A stretch of DNA of 64,000 bases, taken from the NCBI RefSeq assembly GCF_004217225.1, contig NZ_SHKM01000001.1, positions 682,001 through 746,000 of the forward strand, in the 5' to 3' direction. The notes under the pieces were generated by a model, which was not told where the DNA came from, made no database searches, and was given only the letters and a program-made list of their open reading frames with translations. Origin of the DNA: Azospira oryzae. Its GTDB lineage: Bacteria > Pseudomonadota > Gammaproteobacteria > Burkholderiales > Rhodocyclaceae. This document shows positions 10,310-21,281 of the stretch, in pieces; positions within the stretch are counted from its first letter, which is position 1, and each line of letters begins with the position of its first letter. A program made the position numbers and the translations under genes.

Positions 10310-10568
10310 GTCGATTCTGCAGGCCGGGCCTGTCCTGCAGCTCCTGGGGCGGGTCTATTGCCATCTGTGCCATGACATGGAGGCGGCCCTGGCACCGATT
10401 GCCGATGAATACGGCGCTGCCGTCGAGGTGATCGATGTGGACGAGGACGAGTCCCTGGAGCAACGCTGGGGCGAACTGGTGCCCGTGTTGCTGCATGGCG
10501 GCGAAGAGATTTGCCACTACTTCCTGGACGAGGCAGCAGTCCGTGAAGTTTTGGCCAAAATCCGCTAG
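10296..10568 (+). CDS. Glutaredoxin/thioredoxin-fold small protein (DUF836-like)
   Basis: The 90-residue protein has a redox CXXC motif, CHLC, after the first beta strand ([14 protein letters not shown]), then [12 protein letters not shown] and a VPVLL cis-proline-type strand, as in the glutaredoxin-like DUF836 family. It overlaps the end of mucD by 14 bases and is followed by the hairpin before lepA. This family member is often found beside lepA in betaproteobacteria. Substrate unknown. Confidence 0.8.
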   Translation: MVATESILQAGPVLQLLGRVYCHLCHDMEAALAPIADEYGAAVEVIDVDEDESLEQRWGELVPVLLHGGEEICHYFLDEAAVREVLAKIR

Positions 10569-10592
10569 AATCCGCGCTTTCCGGCCAAATTC

Positions 10593-10620
10593 AAAAGGGT
10601 GCTGCACAGCACCCTTTTTA
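10593..10620 (+). terminator. Terminator-like hairpin abutting the lepA start
   Basis: A perfect 12-bp stem (10593-10604 with 10607-10618), 2-base loop, and A-run/T-run flanks form a classical intrinsic terminator. It ends only four bases before the lepA ATG at 10625 and occupies the place where the lepA Shine-Dalgarno should be. It may terminate the rpoE-mucD transcript, or act as an attenuator or translation block for lepA. A weak -10-like TAGAAT is at 10566-10571. Confidence 0.75.
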
Positions 10621-10624
10621 CCAT

Positions 10625-12418
<1,794 letters not shown>

Positions 12419-12429
12419 AGGACATCGTC

Positions 12430-13218
12430 TTGAATTTCGCTCTGATCCTCTTCCTGCTGCTGCTGGCCAGCGGCGCCATCTGGGCCGTGGATTCCCTGTG
12501 GCTGGCCAAGCGGCGCCCGGCCGGAGCCAAGGACCCCTGGTGGGTGGAATACGGTGCCGGCTTTTTCCCGGTGATCCTGGTGGTGTTCGGCCTGCGCTCC
12601 TTCGTGGTCGAGCCCTTCAAGATTCCCTCGGGCTCCATGATTCCGACCCTGCTGGTGGGCGATTTCATCCTGGTGAACAAATACACCTACGGCATCCGCC
12701 TGCCGGTGATCAACAAGAAGATCATCGAGGTGAGCCAGCCCCAGCGCGGCGAAGTCATGGTGTTCCGTTTCCCTGAGGATCCGTCCCTGGATTACATCAA
12801 GCGGGTGGTCGGGGTGCCGGGCGACAAGGTGGCTTATCAGAACAAGCGCCTGTCCATCAACGGCAAGCCCCTGGACATCCAGCCCCAGGACGATTTCCTG
12901 CATTCGGAGCGGCTGTACTACTCCAAGCAGTACAGCGAAGTCCTGGGGGCGGTGGACCACCGCTTCCTCAACGACGACGATGCGCCGGCCTTCATTCGCG
13001 ACGCCTCCCAGTTTCCGGGCCGGGAGAATTGTATTTACAATAACGCGGGCGTCATCTGTACGGTGCCGCCGGGACACTACTTCGTCATGGGCGACAACCG
13101 GGACAACAGCCGGGATAGCCGGGCCTGGGGTTTCGTCCCCGACGAGAACATCGTCGGCAAGGCTTTTTTCATCTGGTTCAATTTCAACGACCTGAGCCGC
13201 ATCGGCCGTTTCAACTGA
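12430..13218 (+). CDS. lepB: Signal peptidase I
   Basis: LepB removes signal peptides at the outer face of the inner membrane. The 262-residue product has an N-terminal transmembrane helix, a second hydrophobic segment (about 44-62), Ser69 in PSGSM as nucleophile and Lys124 in DYIKRVVGVPGD as general base, plus MGDNRDNSRDSR. The start is TTG at 12430 (MNFALILF), 11 bases after lepA with AAAGGA upstream. lepA-lepB-rnc-era is a widely conserved order. Confidence 0.96.
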   Translation: MNFALILFLLLLASGAIWAVDSLWLAKRRPAGAKDPWWVEYGAGFFPVILVVFGLRSFVVEPFKIPSGSMIPTLLVGDFILVNKYTYGIRLPVINKKIIEVSQPQRGEVMVFRFPEDPSLDYIKRVVGVPGDKVAYQNKRLSINGKPLDIQPQDDFLHSERLYYSKQYSEVLGAVDHRFLNDDDAPAFIRDASQFPGRENCIYNNAGVICTVPPGHYFVMGDNRDNSRDSRAWGFVPDENIVGKAFFIWFNFNDLSRIGRFN

Positions 13219-13234
13219 GTTACGGGAGAGCGCA

Positions 13235-13606
13235 ATGCTGAATAAGCATCAACGGGGGGTGAGTCTTTCCGGGTTGCTGATGTGGAGTGTGATCATCGTT
13301 CTCGTCCTGATCACCGGCATGAAGGTGGTGCCGCCGGTGATCGAGTATGTGTCGATCGTCAAGAACATCAAGGCGATGACTGCCGACAGCCAGCTGGCCG
13401 GCGCCACGGTGAGCGATATCCGCAAGGCTTTCGACAAGCGGGCCGAGGTCGGCTACATCGACGTCATCAAAGGTTCCGATCTCGACATCAGCAAGGACGG
13501 CAGCGATCTCGTCATTTCCTTCGCCTATGCCAAAAAAATCCCCCTGGCAGGTCCGGTGAGCTTGTATATCGATTTTCAGGGCAGCAGCAAGGGCAAGGGT
13601 GGCTGA
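13235..13606 (+). CDS. DUF4845 single-pass membrane protein
   Basis: The 123-residue protein has a basic N-terminus (MLNKHQRGVSLSG), one transmembrane helix (about residues 13-32), and a short soluble domain. The GVSLSGLLMW start resembles a pilin-like N-terminus but lacks the normal processing context. DUF4845 proteins occur between lepB and rnc in many betaproteobacteria; their function is unknown. It overlaps rnc by 8 bases. Confidence 0.85.
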   Translation: MLNKHQRGVSLSGLLMWSVIIVLVLITGMKVVPPVIEYVSIVKNIKAMTADSQLAGATVSDIRKAFDKRAEVGYIDVIKGSDLDISKDGSDLVISFAYAKKIPLAGPVSLYIDFQGSSKGKGG

Positions 13607-14291
13607 AAAAATCCGTTTGACGGCTCCCCAGGCCGCGTTTTCCCGTCGCTTGGGCCATGAATTTGCCGATCCCTCCCTGCTGCGCACGGCGCTGACCCAC
13701 CGCAGCCACAGTTCGCCCCATAACGAGCGCCTGGAATTCCTCGGCGACAGCATCCTCAACTGCGTCGTCGCCCACCTCCTGTTCGAGCGTTTCCCCCAGC
13801 TGCCCGAGGGCGATCTGTCCCGGCTGCGGGCCAATCTGGTGAAGAAGGATACCCTCCACGAACTTGCCCTGGGGCTGAATCTGGGGGAACAGTTGCGGCT
13901 CGGAGAAGGGGAGTTGAAGAGCGGCGGCCATACCCGCCCGTCGATCCTGGCCGATGCCCTGGAAGCCCTGTTTGGCGCCGTTTACCTGGATGCGGGCTTC
14001 GACCGTGCCAAGGTCGTGGTGGGCAACCTGTTTACGGCCAAGCTGGACGCCATCGCTCCCGATCAGCCGATCAAGGACCCCAAGACCCGCCTGCAGGAAT
14101 ACCTGCAGGCGCGGCGCCAGCCCTTGCCGGTCTATACCCTGGCGGCCACCGACGGCCAGGCCCACCTGCAGCAGTTCAGGGTGCTGTGCGAGGTTGCCTC
14201 TGCCGCCCTGCAAACCGAAGGTCAGGGCAGCAGTCGCCGCGCTGCCGAACAGGAGGCCGCCTCGCGGGCTCTGGAGAAACTCAAAGCATGA
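13599..14291 (+). CDS. rnc: Ribonuclease III
   Basis: RNase III cuts double-stranded RNA in rRNA and mRNA maturation. The 230-residue product has the signature [12 protein letters not shown], the second metal-site segment [15 protein letters not shown], and a C-terminal dsRNA-binding domain with [18 protein letters not shown]. Start is GTG at 13599, overlapping the preceding stop, with GCAAGG-type bases upstream. era follows with an overlap of 4 bases. Confidence 0.96.
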   Translation: MAEKIRLTAPQAAFSRRLGHEFADPSLLRTALTHRSHSSPHNERLEFLGDSILNCVVAHLLFERFPQLPEGDLSRLRANLVKKDTLHELALGLNLGEQLRLGEGELKSGGHTRPSILADALEALFGAVYLDAGFDRAKVVVGNLFTAKLDAIAPDQPIKDPKTRLQEYLQARRQPLPVYTLAATDGQAHLQQFRVLCEVASAALQTEGQGSSRRAAEQEAASRALEKLKA

Positions 14292-15181
14292 ATACCGAAA
14301 AGCAAATCCGTTCCGGCTACGTGGCCATCGTCGGCCGTCCCAACGTGGGCAAGTCCACCCTGCTTAACCGCCTGGTGGGGGAGAAAATTTCCATCGTCTC
14401 CCGCAAGGCCCAGACCACCCGCCACCGCATCACCGGCATCCTCACCAACGACGATGCCCAGTTCGTCTTCGTCGACACCCCGGGCTTCCAGACCGAACAC
14501 ACCAACGCCCTCAACCGGGCCATGAACCGGGGCGTGACCCAGACCCTGGCGGATGTGGACGTGGTGCTGTTCGTGGTTGAGGCCGGCCGTTTCGACGCCA
14601 AGGACAAGGCTGTGCTCAAGCTGCTGCCGGAAGACCGGCCGGTGATCCTGGTGGTGAACAAGGTGGACAAGATCGCCGAGAAGGAAAAGCTGCTGCCTTT
14701 CCTGGCCGCAGTCACCGCCGAGCGCAGTTTCACCGCCGTGGTGCCGGTTTCCGCCACCAAGGGCAAGCAGCTGGAGCAGTTGCTTGCCGAAGCCCGCCAG
14801 TATCTGCCCCATGAAGAACTGCTGTTTGCCGAGGACGAACTGACCGACCGCAGCGAGCGGTTCCTGGCTTCCGAATACATCCGGGAAAAGCTGTTCCGCC
14901 TGCTGGGCGACGAACTGCCGTATTCCACCACGGTGGAAATCGAGAAGTTCGAGGTGGAAGGCAATCTGCGCCGCATCTACGCCGCCATCGTGGTGGACCG
15001 GGACGGCCACAAGGCCATCGTCATCGGCAAAGGCGGCGAGACCATCAAGCGCATCGCCACCGAGGCCCGCCAGGACATGGAAAAGCTGTTCGACGGCAAG
15101 GTCTACCTGGAAGTGTGGGTCAAGGTGAAGTCCGGCTGGAACGACGACGAGCGCCTGCTGCGCAGCCTGGGCTACGAGTAA
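14288..15181 (+). CDS. era: GTPase Era
   Basis: Era is a 30S-assembly GTPase that binds 16S rRNA. The 297-residue product has GRPNVGKST (P-loop), DTPGF, NKVDK and a C-terminal KH domain with [16 protein letters not shown] at 14288 overlaps the rnc stop (ATGA-type coupling). The frame is open further upstream, but that region is rnc. Confidence 0.97.
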   Translation: MNTEKQIRSGYVAIVGRPNVGKSTLLNRLVGEKISIVSRKAQTTRHRITGILTNDDAQFVFVDTPGFQTEHTNALNRAMNRGVTQTLADVDVVLFVVEAGRFDAKDKAVLKLLPEDRPVILVVNKVDKIAEKEKLLPFLAAVTAERSFTAVVPVSATKGKQLEQLLAEARQYLPHEELLFAEDELTDRSERFLASEYIREKLFRLLGDELPYSTTVEIEKFEVEGNLRRIYAAIVVDRDGHKAIVIGKGGETIKRIATEARQDMEKLFDGKVYLEVWVKVKSGWNDDERLLRSLGYE

Positions 15182-15211
15182 GCGTCTTTTCCTCCCCTCC
15201 GGGCTTTCGCC

Positions 15212-15925
15212 ATGCAACGGCAAAAGGTAGACGGCCAGCCCGCCTACGTCCTCCACACCTATCCCTTTCGGGAAACCAGTCTCATCGTCGAGGCCTTCAC
15301 CCGGGATTTCGGCCGGGTGGCTCTGCTGGCTCGGGGCGCCCGGCGGCCTCGTTCCGCCATCCGCGGCCTGCTGCTGGGTTTCCAGCCCCTGGAGGTCTCC
15401 TGGGCAGGCAAGGGCGAAGTGCTGACCCTGATGAAGGCCGAATGGCAGGGCGGCCAGCCGCTGCTGGCCGGCCACGCCCTTTTTTGCGGCTATTATCTGA
15501 ATGAGCTGCTGCTGCACCTGCTGCCCCGGGAAGACGCCCACGAAGCCCTCTACGCCGCCTATGCCGAAACCCTGCGCTGCTTTGCCGACGGCGTGCAGGA
15601 GGCGGACCTGCGCCGCTTCGAAAAATCCCTGTTGCAGGAACTGGGCTATGGCCTGACCCTGGCCACGGATGCGGAGGGCAGGGCGGTGGAAAGCGCCGGC
15701 CACTATGCCTACCAGATCGAGCGGGGGCCGGTACGCTTGTCCCGGCCCGGGGATTCGGCCCTCTCGGTGTCGGGCAAGACACTGCTGGACCTGGCTCACG
15801 AGGATTTTTCCGATACCCGTTCCCTGGCCGAGGCCAAGCAGCTGATGCGGGCTTTGATGGCCCATTACCTGGACGGCAAGCAGTTGGAGACCCGGAAGAT
15901 TTTCCGGGAGTTGCAGGAACTCTGA
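15212..15925 (+). CDS. recO: DNA repair protein RecO
   Basis: RecO loads RecA in the RecFOR pathway. The 237-residue protein begins with the OB-fold region (QPAYVLHTYPFRETSLIVEA, then DFGRVALLARGARRPRS) and has the helical C-terminal domain with FEKSLLQELGYG. Zinc-binding cysteines found in some RecO proteins are not seen, as in other proteobacterial forms. It lies between era and pdxJ, the standard order. Confidence 0.95.
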   Translation: MQRQKVDGQPAYVLHTYPFRETSLIVEAFTRDFGRVALLARGARRPRSAIRGLLLGFQPLEVSWAGKGEVLTLMKAEWQGGQPLLAGHALFCGYYLNELLLHLLPREDAHEALYAAYAETLRCFADGVQEADLRRFEKSLLQELGYGLTLATDAEGRAVESAGHYAYQIERGPVRLSRPGDSALSVSGKTLLDLAHEDFSDTRSLAEAKQLMRALMAHYLDGKQLETRKIFRELQEL

Positions 15926-15992
15926 GGCAGACGCTTCTCGGCGGCTACCCTGAAGTCGACACTTTGCAGCAGGAATATTGAGGTTTAACACC

Positions 15993-16745
15993 ATGAGCAT
16001 CGAACTCGGCGTCAATATCGACCACGTGGCCACCATCCGCCAGGCCCGCCGCACCTACGAACCGGACCCGGTGTGGGCCGCCGTGGAAGCCCAGCTGGGA
16101 GGGGCCGACGGCATCACCGTGCACCTGCGGGAAGACCGCCGCCACATCTGCGACCAGGACGTGGAGCGCCTCAAGTTCACCACCCAGATCAAGCTCAACC
16201 TGGAGATGGCGGCCACCGACGAAATGGTGGGCATCGCCTGCCGCCTCAAGCCCGAAATGGCCATGCTGGTGCCCGAAGGCCGCCACGAGGTGACCACCGA
16301 GGGCGGGCTGGATGTGGCCGGCCAGGAAGCCCGCCTGAAGGACGTGGTGGCCCGCCTGGCCGATGCCGGCATTGTCACCAGCGTCTTCATCGACGCCGAA
16401 CTGCCCCAGGTGGAAGCGGCCGCCCGCATCGGCGCCAAGGTCTGCGAAATCCACACCGGCCCCTACGCCCACGCCTTCTACAACCAGGGGCGAGATGAGG
16501 AAAGCCCGGCCGTGCTGGCCGAGCTGGCCAAGGTGCGGAATGCCGGCGAAGCCATCCGGGGCCTCGGCATGCGCTTCAACGCCGGCCACGCCCTCAACTA
16601 CTACAACGTCCAGCCCATCGCCGCCCTGGCGGGCATCAAGGAGCTGCACATCGGCCACGCCATCGTCAGCCGCGCCGTCTTCGTCGGCCTGCGGGAAGCG
16701 GTGCGGGAGATGAAGCAGCTGCTGCTCGGTGCGGCGGGGCGGTAA
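15993..16745 (+). CDS. pdxJ: Pyridoxine 5'-phosphate synthase
   Basis: PdxJ condenses 1-deoxyxylulose 5-phosphate with aminoacetone 3-phosphate to form vitamin B6. The 250-residue TIM barrel carries [38 protein letters not shown] and [14 protein letters not shown] in frame at 15978 is possible, but ATG at 15993 gives the canonical [11 protein letters not shown] and has GAGG upstream. Confidence 0.97.
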   Translation: MSIELGVNIDHVATIRQARRTYEPDPVWAAVEAQLGGADGITVHLREDRRHICDQDVERLKFTTQIKLNLEMAATDEMVGIACRLKPEMAMLVPEGRHEVTTEGGLDVAGQEARLKDVVARLADAGIVTSVFIDAELPQVEAAARIGAKVCEIHTGPYAHAFYNQGRDEESPAVLAELAKVRNAGEAIRGLGMRFNAGHALNYYNVQPIAALAGIKELHIGHAIVSRAVFVGLREAVREMKQLLLGAAGR

Positions 16746-16752
16746 AGGCGAA

Positions 16753-16895
16753 GCCACAGAGGGCACAGAGAACACAGAGGGTGAACCGTCCCCGCTGCAA
16801 ACCCGGCGGGACGACTCATCGCTCAGGTCTCAGCATTCAGGTCAATAAACTATGTGCTTTCGTTTTTTCTCGGTGAGCTCTGTGTCCTCTGTGGC
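16753..16895. repeat. Short inverted-repeat element (CACAGAGG family)
   Basis: The left arm (16753-16781) contains repeated CACAGAG units, and the right arm (about 16866-16895) is largely its reverse complement, giving a roughly 143-base element with imperfect 30-base terminal arms. It sits in the pdxJ-acpS gap, has no ORF of note, and has a lower G+C right half. From memory, similar CACAGAGG arrays are scattered in betaproteobacterial genomes; here only one copy is visible. Confidence 0.6.
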
Positions 16896-16926
16896 TAAAA
16901 ATGCACTTCTCAGTGGCTAAGAAAAC

Positions 16927-17316
16927 ATGATCCACGGCATCGGCACCGACATCGTCGCTGTCTCCCGCCTCGGCGAGTTCTACGCCCGCCACGGCGAGCG
17001 CAGCCTGGACAAGCTGTTGACTCCGGCGGAGCGGGAGGAATTCGCCCGTCTGCCCGAGGCCGGCCAGACCCGTTTCCTGGCCAAGCGCTTCGCCGCCAAG
17101 GAAGCCTTCGGCAAGGCCCTGGGTACCGGCATCCGGGCCCCGGTGCTGCTGCCGGCCATCGGCGTCGGCCACGATGCCCTGGGCAAGCCGGTCCTGGAAC
17201 TGGCCCCGGCCGTTGCCGCCCTGCTGGCCGAGCGCCGGCTGGTAGCCCATCTTTCCCTCAGCGACGAGCAGGATTACGCCGTCGCCTTTGTCATTCTGGA
17301 ACAGACCCAGCCATGA
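16927..17316 (+). CDS. acpS: Holo-[acyl-carrier-protein] synthase
   Basis: AcpS transfers phosphopantetheine from CoA to the serine of ACP. The 129-residue product has [12 protein letters not shown] at the start and [19 protein letters not shown], both diagnostic. It is separated from pdxJ by the inverted-repeat element and overlaps nagZ by four bases (ATGA). Confidence 0.96.
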   Translation: MIHGIGTDIVAVSRLGEFYARHGERSLDKLLTPAEREEFARLPEAGQTRFLAKRFAAKEAFGKALGTGIRAPVLLPAIGVGHDALGKPVLELAPAVAALLAERRLVAHLSLSDEQDYAVAFVILEQTQP

Positions 17317-18338
17317 ACGCTCCCCGACAACTGCCCCCGGGCCCGGTGATGATCGACATCCAGGGCCTGGTCCTGACCGATCTGGACCGGGAACGCCTGA
17401 CCCACCCCCTGGTGGGCGGCCTCATCCTGTTCAGCCGCAATTACGAAAGCCCGGAGCAGCTCAGTGCCCTCTGCGCCGAGGTCAAGGCCCTTCGCAGTCC
17501 CCAGTTGCTGATTGCCATCGACCACGAAGGCGGCCGGGTGCAGCGCTGTCGGCCAGGATTCACGGCCATTCCCGCCATGGGCAAGCTGGGCGCCTTGTGG
17601 GATGCGGCGCCTGGCGAGGCCATCGCTGCGGCCCAGGACCTGGGCTATGTTCTGGCCGCCGAGCTGCGGGCCCGGGGCGTGGATTTCTCCTTCACTCCGG
17701 TGCTGGACCTGGACTACGGCCGCAGCACGGTAATCGGCAGCCGTTCCTTCCACCGCCAGCCCGAAGCCGTGGTGCAACTGGCCGGCGCCCTGATCCAGGG
17801 CCTCAGGCAGGCCGGCATGGGCTGCTGCGGCAAGCACTTCCCCGGCCACGGCTGGGTCCAGGCCGACTCCCACGTGGCCATTCCGGTGGATGAGCGGGAC
17901 TGGGACAAGCTCCTGGCCGACATGGAACCCTTCCGTCGCCTGGCCCTGGATGCGGTCATGCCGGCCCACGTGATTTACCCGGTGGTTGATGAAAAATCTG
18001 CTGGATTTTCAAATTACTGGATTAATTATCTGAGAAATAACTTGAAGTTTGACGGTGTCGTTTTCAGCGACGACCTGTCCATGGAAGGAGCCTCCGTCGC
18101 CGGTGATGTGGTGGCCCGGGCCCAGGCCGCCTGGAGCGCCGGCTGCGACATGCTGCTGGTGTGCAATGCGCCGGAAGCGGTGGGCCAGTTGCTGGAGCGC
18201 TGGCAGCCGGCCCTGGAGCCGGTCCGGGCCGCCCGGGTGCAGCGCCTGCTGCCTCAAAAGCCTGCTTCGGATTGGGCCGATCTCCAGGCCGATCCGGTCT
18301 ACCAGCGCGGCGTAGCCGCCGCCGGGCGCCTCGCCTGA
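17313..18338 (+). CDS. nagZ: Beta-N-acetylhexosaminidase NagZ
   Basis: NagZ is the cytoplasmic glycosidase that removes GlcNAc from anhydromuropeptides in cell-wall recycling. The 341-residue family-3 enzyme has [10 protein letters not shown], the His/Asp segment KHFPGHG, and the nucleophile Asp in [10 protein letters not shown]. Its ATG overlaps the acpS stop. An internal 63-base patch (17988-18050) has only about 27% G+C by hand count while still encoding the expected sequence. Confidence 0.95.
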   Translation: MNAPRQLPPGPVMIDIQGLVLTDLDRERLTHPLVGGLILFSRNYESPEQLSALCAEVKALRSPQLLIAIDHEGGRVQRCRPGFTAIPAMGKLGALWDAAPGEAIAAAQDLGYVLAAELRARGVDFSFTPVLDLDYGRSTVIGSRSFHRQPEAVVQLAGALIQGLRQAGMGCCGKHFPGHGWVQADSHVAIPVDERDWDKLLADMEPFRRLALDAVMPAHVIYPVVDEKSAGFSNYWINYLRNNLKFDGVVFSDDLSMEGASVAGDVVARAQAAWSAGCDMLLVCNAPEAVGQLLERWQPALEPVRAARVQRLLPQKPASDWADLQADPVYQRGVAAAGRLA

Positions 18339-18367
18339 AACCGGGCAGCCAGGCGGGAGCATTCACC

Positions 18368-19216
18368 ATGATCCGCCGCCTGCTACTGCTCCTGCTTCTC
18401 TCCCTTGGCTGGAGCCCGCTGTGGGCCCAGTCCTCCACCGTTCCGCCGCCGCCCCTGCTCCTGGCCGAAACCTACACCGGCCAGGAGGACGTGGCCACCT
18501 ACTGGGTCAGTGAAAAGCTGGACGGGGTAAGGGCGGTCTGGGACGGCCAGGTGCTGCGCTTTCGCAGCGGCCGCCCGGTGGCGGCGCCGGCCTGGTTTGT
18601 CGCGGCGCTGCCGGCCACGCCCCTGGATGGGGAATTGTGGGCCGGGCGCGGCCATTTCGAGCGGCTCTCGGCCACGGTGCGGCGGGAGCTGCCGGACGAC
18701 GCCGAATGGCGGCAGGTGCGTTACATGGTGTTCGAACTGCCGGGTGGGGAGGGCGGTTTCAGCGAGCGGCTGCAGCGCCTGCAAGCGCTGGTGGCCGGCG
18801 CCCGGGTGCCCTGGCTGCAGACGGTGGAGCAGTTCCGCCTGGCGAACAGGGCACAGTTGCTGGCCCGGCTGGAGGAAGTGCGGCGGGGCGGCGGCGAAGG
18901 CCTGATGCTGCATCGGGCCGATGCCCCCTATGTCACCGGCCGCAGCGAGGTGCTGCTCAAGGTGAAACCCTGGCTCGATGCGGAGGCCCGGGTGGTGGCC
19001 CATTTGCCGGGCAAGGGCCGTTACGCCGGCATGCTGGGGGCGCTGCGGGTGGAGATGCCCGATGGCCGCCGGTTCAGCCTGGGCACGGGCTTTTCCGACC
19101 AGGATCGGCGCCAGCCGCCTCCTGTGGGTGCTCTGGTGACCTACCGCTATCGGGAGCTGACGGCCGCCGGCCTGCCCCGTTTTGCCAGCTACTGGCGCTT
19201 GCGGCAGGACTTCTGA
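18368..19216 (+). CDS. Exported ATP-dependent DNA ligase (Lig E type)
   Basis: The 282-residue protein has a clear signal peptide (leucine-rich, ending near SPLWAQ, residue 21) and then a minimal ATP-dependent ligase: motif I Lys50 in SEKLDGVRAVW, DGELWAG (motif III area), GGEGLMLH (motif IV), EVLLKVKPW (motif V) and an OB domain. Lig E enzymes are thought to act in the periplasm, for instance on incoming DNA. ATG at 18368 follows nagZ by 29 bases; the frame is open upstream but lies inside nagZ. Confidence 0.9.
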   Translation: MIRRLLLLLLLSLGWSPLWAQSSTVPPPPLLLAETYTGQEDVATYWVSEKLDGVRAVWDGQVLRFRSGRPVAAPAWFVAALPATPLDGELWAGRGHFERLSATVRRELPDDAEWRQVRYMVFELPGGEGGFSERLQRLQALVAGARVPWLQTVEQFRLANRAQLLARLEEVRRGGGEGLMLHRADAPYVTGRSEVLLKVKPWLDAEARVVAHLPGKGRYAGMLGALRVEMPDGRRFSLGTGFSDQDRRQPPPVGALVTYRYRELTAAGLPRFASYWRLRQDF

Positions 19217-19333
19217 AGGCCGGGGGGCTGACAGGCAGGCGGGGCGGGGGCTGCGGCGATGCCATGTCGGAGAACGGCTTGGAATAAGCGCCCCGGGCCG
19301 GCATGGGGAAATGGCCGCAACCGGTGGGCAAAG

Positions 19334-19361
19334 AAAAAGGGCTGCCGTAGCAGCCCTTTTT
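19334..19361. terminator. Bidirectional intrinsic terminator
   Basis: A 12-bp stem (19334-19345 with 19350-19361) with A-run on one side and T-run on the other lies between the ligase gene and convergent efp. It can stop transcription from both sides. Confidence 0.85.
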
Positions 19362-19380
19362 GCTGGAACCCGGGGAAGGA

Positions 19381-19938
19381 TTACTTCACGCGGTTCTTGT
19401 ACTCGTCGGTGCGGGTGTCGATTTCGATCTTGTCGCCGATTTCCACGAAGGCGGGAACCATCAGCTCGAAGCCGGTGCCGATCTTGGCGGGCTTCAGCAC
19501 CTTGCCGGAGGTGTCGCCCTTGACGGCGGGTTCGGTGTAGGTCACTTCGCGCACCACGGAGTTGGGCAGTTCGACGGAGATGGCCTTCTCGTTGTAGAAC
19601 ACCACTTCACAGGCCAGGCCGTCTTCCAGGTACTTCAGGGCGTCGGTCATGTTGTCGGCTTCGATGTCGAACTGGTTGTAGTCGGCATCCATGAAGACGT
19701 ACATGGGATCGGCGAAGTAGGAGTAGGTCACTTCCTTGCGATCCAGCTGGACCACTTCGAACTTTTCGTCGGCCTTGTACACTGCTTCGCTGGCGGCGCC
19801 GGTCAGCAGGTTCTTCATCTTCATCTTGACCACGGCAGCGTTGCGGCCGGACTTGTTGTATTCGGTCTTCTGGATCACCAGGGCTTCGGGGCCCACCATG
19901 ATCACGTTGCCGGAGCGGAGTTCTTGGGCGGTCTTCAT
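19381..19938 (-). CDS. efp: Elongation factor P (arginine type)
   Basis: EF-P relieves ribosome stalling at polyproline. The 185-residue product has the functional loop NKSGRNA with Arg32 at the tip rather than lysine. Arginine-type EF-P is activated by rhamnosylation by EarP, and earP is the gene immediately upstream. ATG at 19938 ([10 protein letters not shown]) is preferred over a TTG at 19944. The 104-base leader holds a probable promoter. Confidence 0.97.
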   Translation of the reverse strand: MKTAQELRSGNVIMVGPEALVIQKTEYNKSGRNAAVVKMKMKNLLTGAASEAVYKADEKFEVVQLDRKEVTYSYFADPMYVFMDADYNQFDIEADNMTDALKYLEDGLACEVVFYNEKAISVELPNSVVREVTYTEPAVKGDTSGKVLKPAKIGTGFELMVPAFVEIGDKIEIDTRTDEYKNRVK

Positions 19939-20041
19939 CGTCAATCCTGCGGAAAATAATTTGAGGGTCTGGCCAAGGAAGCGAGGGGGCGCAATAAGTT
20001 AAAACGCGACCCGAAAGCCCAAGCCAAAAATAAAGCGCGTG

Positions 20042-20072
20042 ATTATAGCTTGTTTCGGCAAAAACGCGCCAA
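20042..20072 (-). promoter_or_regulatory. Possible efp promoter overlapping the end of earP
   Basis: On the minus strand, TTGGCG (20072-20067) and TATAAT (20047-20042) are spaced 19 bases apart, at the very end of earP. The -10 is perfect but the spacing is long. It would give efp a leader of about 95 bases. Confidence 0.4.
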
Positions 20073-21242
20073 GGATTCCGCCAGGTCCGGGCGATTTTCC
20101 TGCAAATCGCTCCATTGGCGGCCGTGGGCCAGCAAGGCCGGCAGCTGCCGCTCGAATGCGGGCCAGCAGGCCCCGGGTTGGGCGGGGTCAAGGCCGTTCC
20201 AGGCCCGCCAGAAGGTGCGCAGGGCCTGGGCCGCGGCCGTCTCCAGGCCCTCGCTGTAGGCTTCGAGGAAGGCCTCCAGCTTGGGCTCGTGGGCATTTTC
20301 CTCCTGGGGATAGATCTGCCATACCAGGGGCCGGGCGGCCCATTGGGCGCGGACGAAGGAATCCTCGCCGCGGACGAAGTTGAGGTCGCAGGCCCACAGC
20401 AGCCGGTCGTAGTCGGCCTGGGGCAGGAAGTCCATCAGCACCAGGCGCAGGGCGCCCACCTGCAGCCGGTCTCCGGCCCGGGTCAGCCGGCCGCCGCTCC
20501 AGGCGGTCACTTCCGGCAGGGCCGGCCCCAGGGGCATGAAGCACAGGGTCGGGGAGGGGGCCTGGGCCCAGGCGTCCAGCAGGCTTGCCACGGGGAGGTG
20601 GCCGTAGCAGAAGAGGGACACCACCCGTTCCGCCGCCGTGGGGGTGGCGCCGAGGCGCTGCCAGAGCGCCTTTCGGGCCAGGGGATCGGCCTGGAAGTCC
20701 TGCCGCTGGCCGATCAGCGCCCGTTCCCGCAGCAGGCCGCCGGTACGGACGTCGAAACCGGGGAAGAAGAAGTACTTGAGCAGGGGCAGGCGCGGGTGGG
20801 GCGAGGCCAGGCCGTGGCAGTGGCTGGCCCAGTCCTCCGCCGTCAGGTATTCCAGGTTGATCCACACCGGCGGCCGGGGCGCCCGGGCCATGGCGGCCAG
20901 GTAGTTTTCCGGCAGTTCGCAGGCGAAGGCTTCCACCACCACCTGGGCTGCCGCCACCTGGGCGAAATCGCCGGCCCAGCGCTGCACGGTGACGCCGGCC
21001 ACCGTCTGGCAATCCCGTTCCACCTGCAACTCTGGGCAGAGGCGGGCGAAACTGGCCAGGTCGTCCACCCACAGGCGCACGGCAAAGCCGTGCTCCGCCG
21101 CCAGTTGCCGGGCCAGGCGCCAGCAGACGCCGATGTCGCCGTAGTTGTCCACGACGGTGCAGAAAATATCCCAGGACAGGCTGGGGCGGGCGGGCGCCAG
21201 AGGCGCCGGGGCGGGGGCTTCCATGGGGCCGCATGGTACCAT
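20043..21242 (-). CDS. earP: EF-P arginine rhamnosyltransferase EarP
   Basis: EarP transfers rhamnose from dTDP-rhamnose to Arg32 of EF-P. The 399-residue product has the diagnostic N-terminus WDIFCTVVDNYGDIGVCWRLARQL and a GT-B-like C-terminal half with FVRGEDSFVRAQWA. ATG at 21242 has GGAAAGG upstream; an internal ATG at 21224 is the alternative. It lies directly upstream of its substrate gene and divergent from the UDG gene. Confidence 0.95.
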   Translation of the reverse strand: MVPCGPMEAPAPAPLAPARPSLSWDIFCTVVDNYGDIGVCWRLARQLAAEHGFAVRLWVDDLASFARLCPELQVERDCQTVAGVTVQRWAGDFAQVAAAQVVVEAFACELPENYLAAMARAPRPPVWINLEYLTAEDWASHCHGLASPHPRLPLLKYFFFPGFDVRTGGLLRERALIGQRQDFQADPLARKALWQRLGATPTAAERVVSLFCYGHLPVASLLDAWAQAPSPTLCFMPLGPALPEVTAWSGGRLTRAGDRLQVGALRLVLMDFLPQADYDRLLWACDLNFVRGEDSFVRAQWAARPLVWQIYPQEENAHEPKLEAFLEAYSEGLETAAAQALRTFWRAWNGLDPAQPGACWPAFERQLPALLAHGRQWSDLQENRPDLAESLARFCRNKL

Positions 21243-21281
21243 TTCAGCCTTTCCGCCTCGTTGTCACGGACCCTTTTCCCC

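Noticed and set aside
13235-13606. DUF4845 protein as a type IV pilin
   Set aside because: The start resembles a pilin leader but the gene lies in a conserved lepB-rnc slot and the rest does not look like a pilin.
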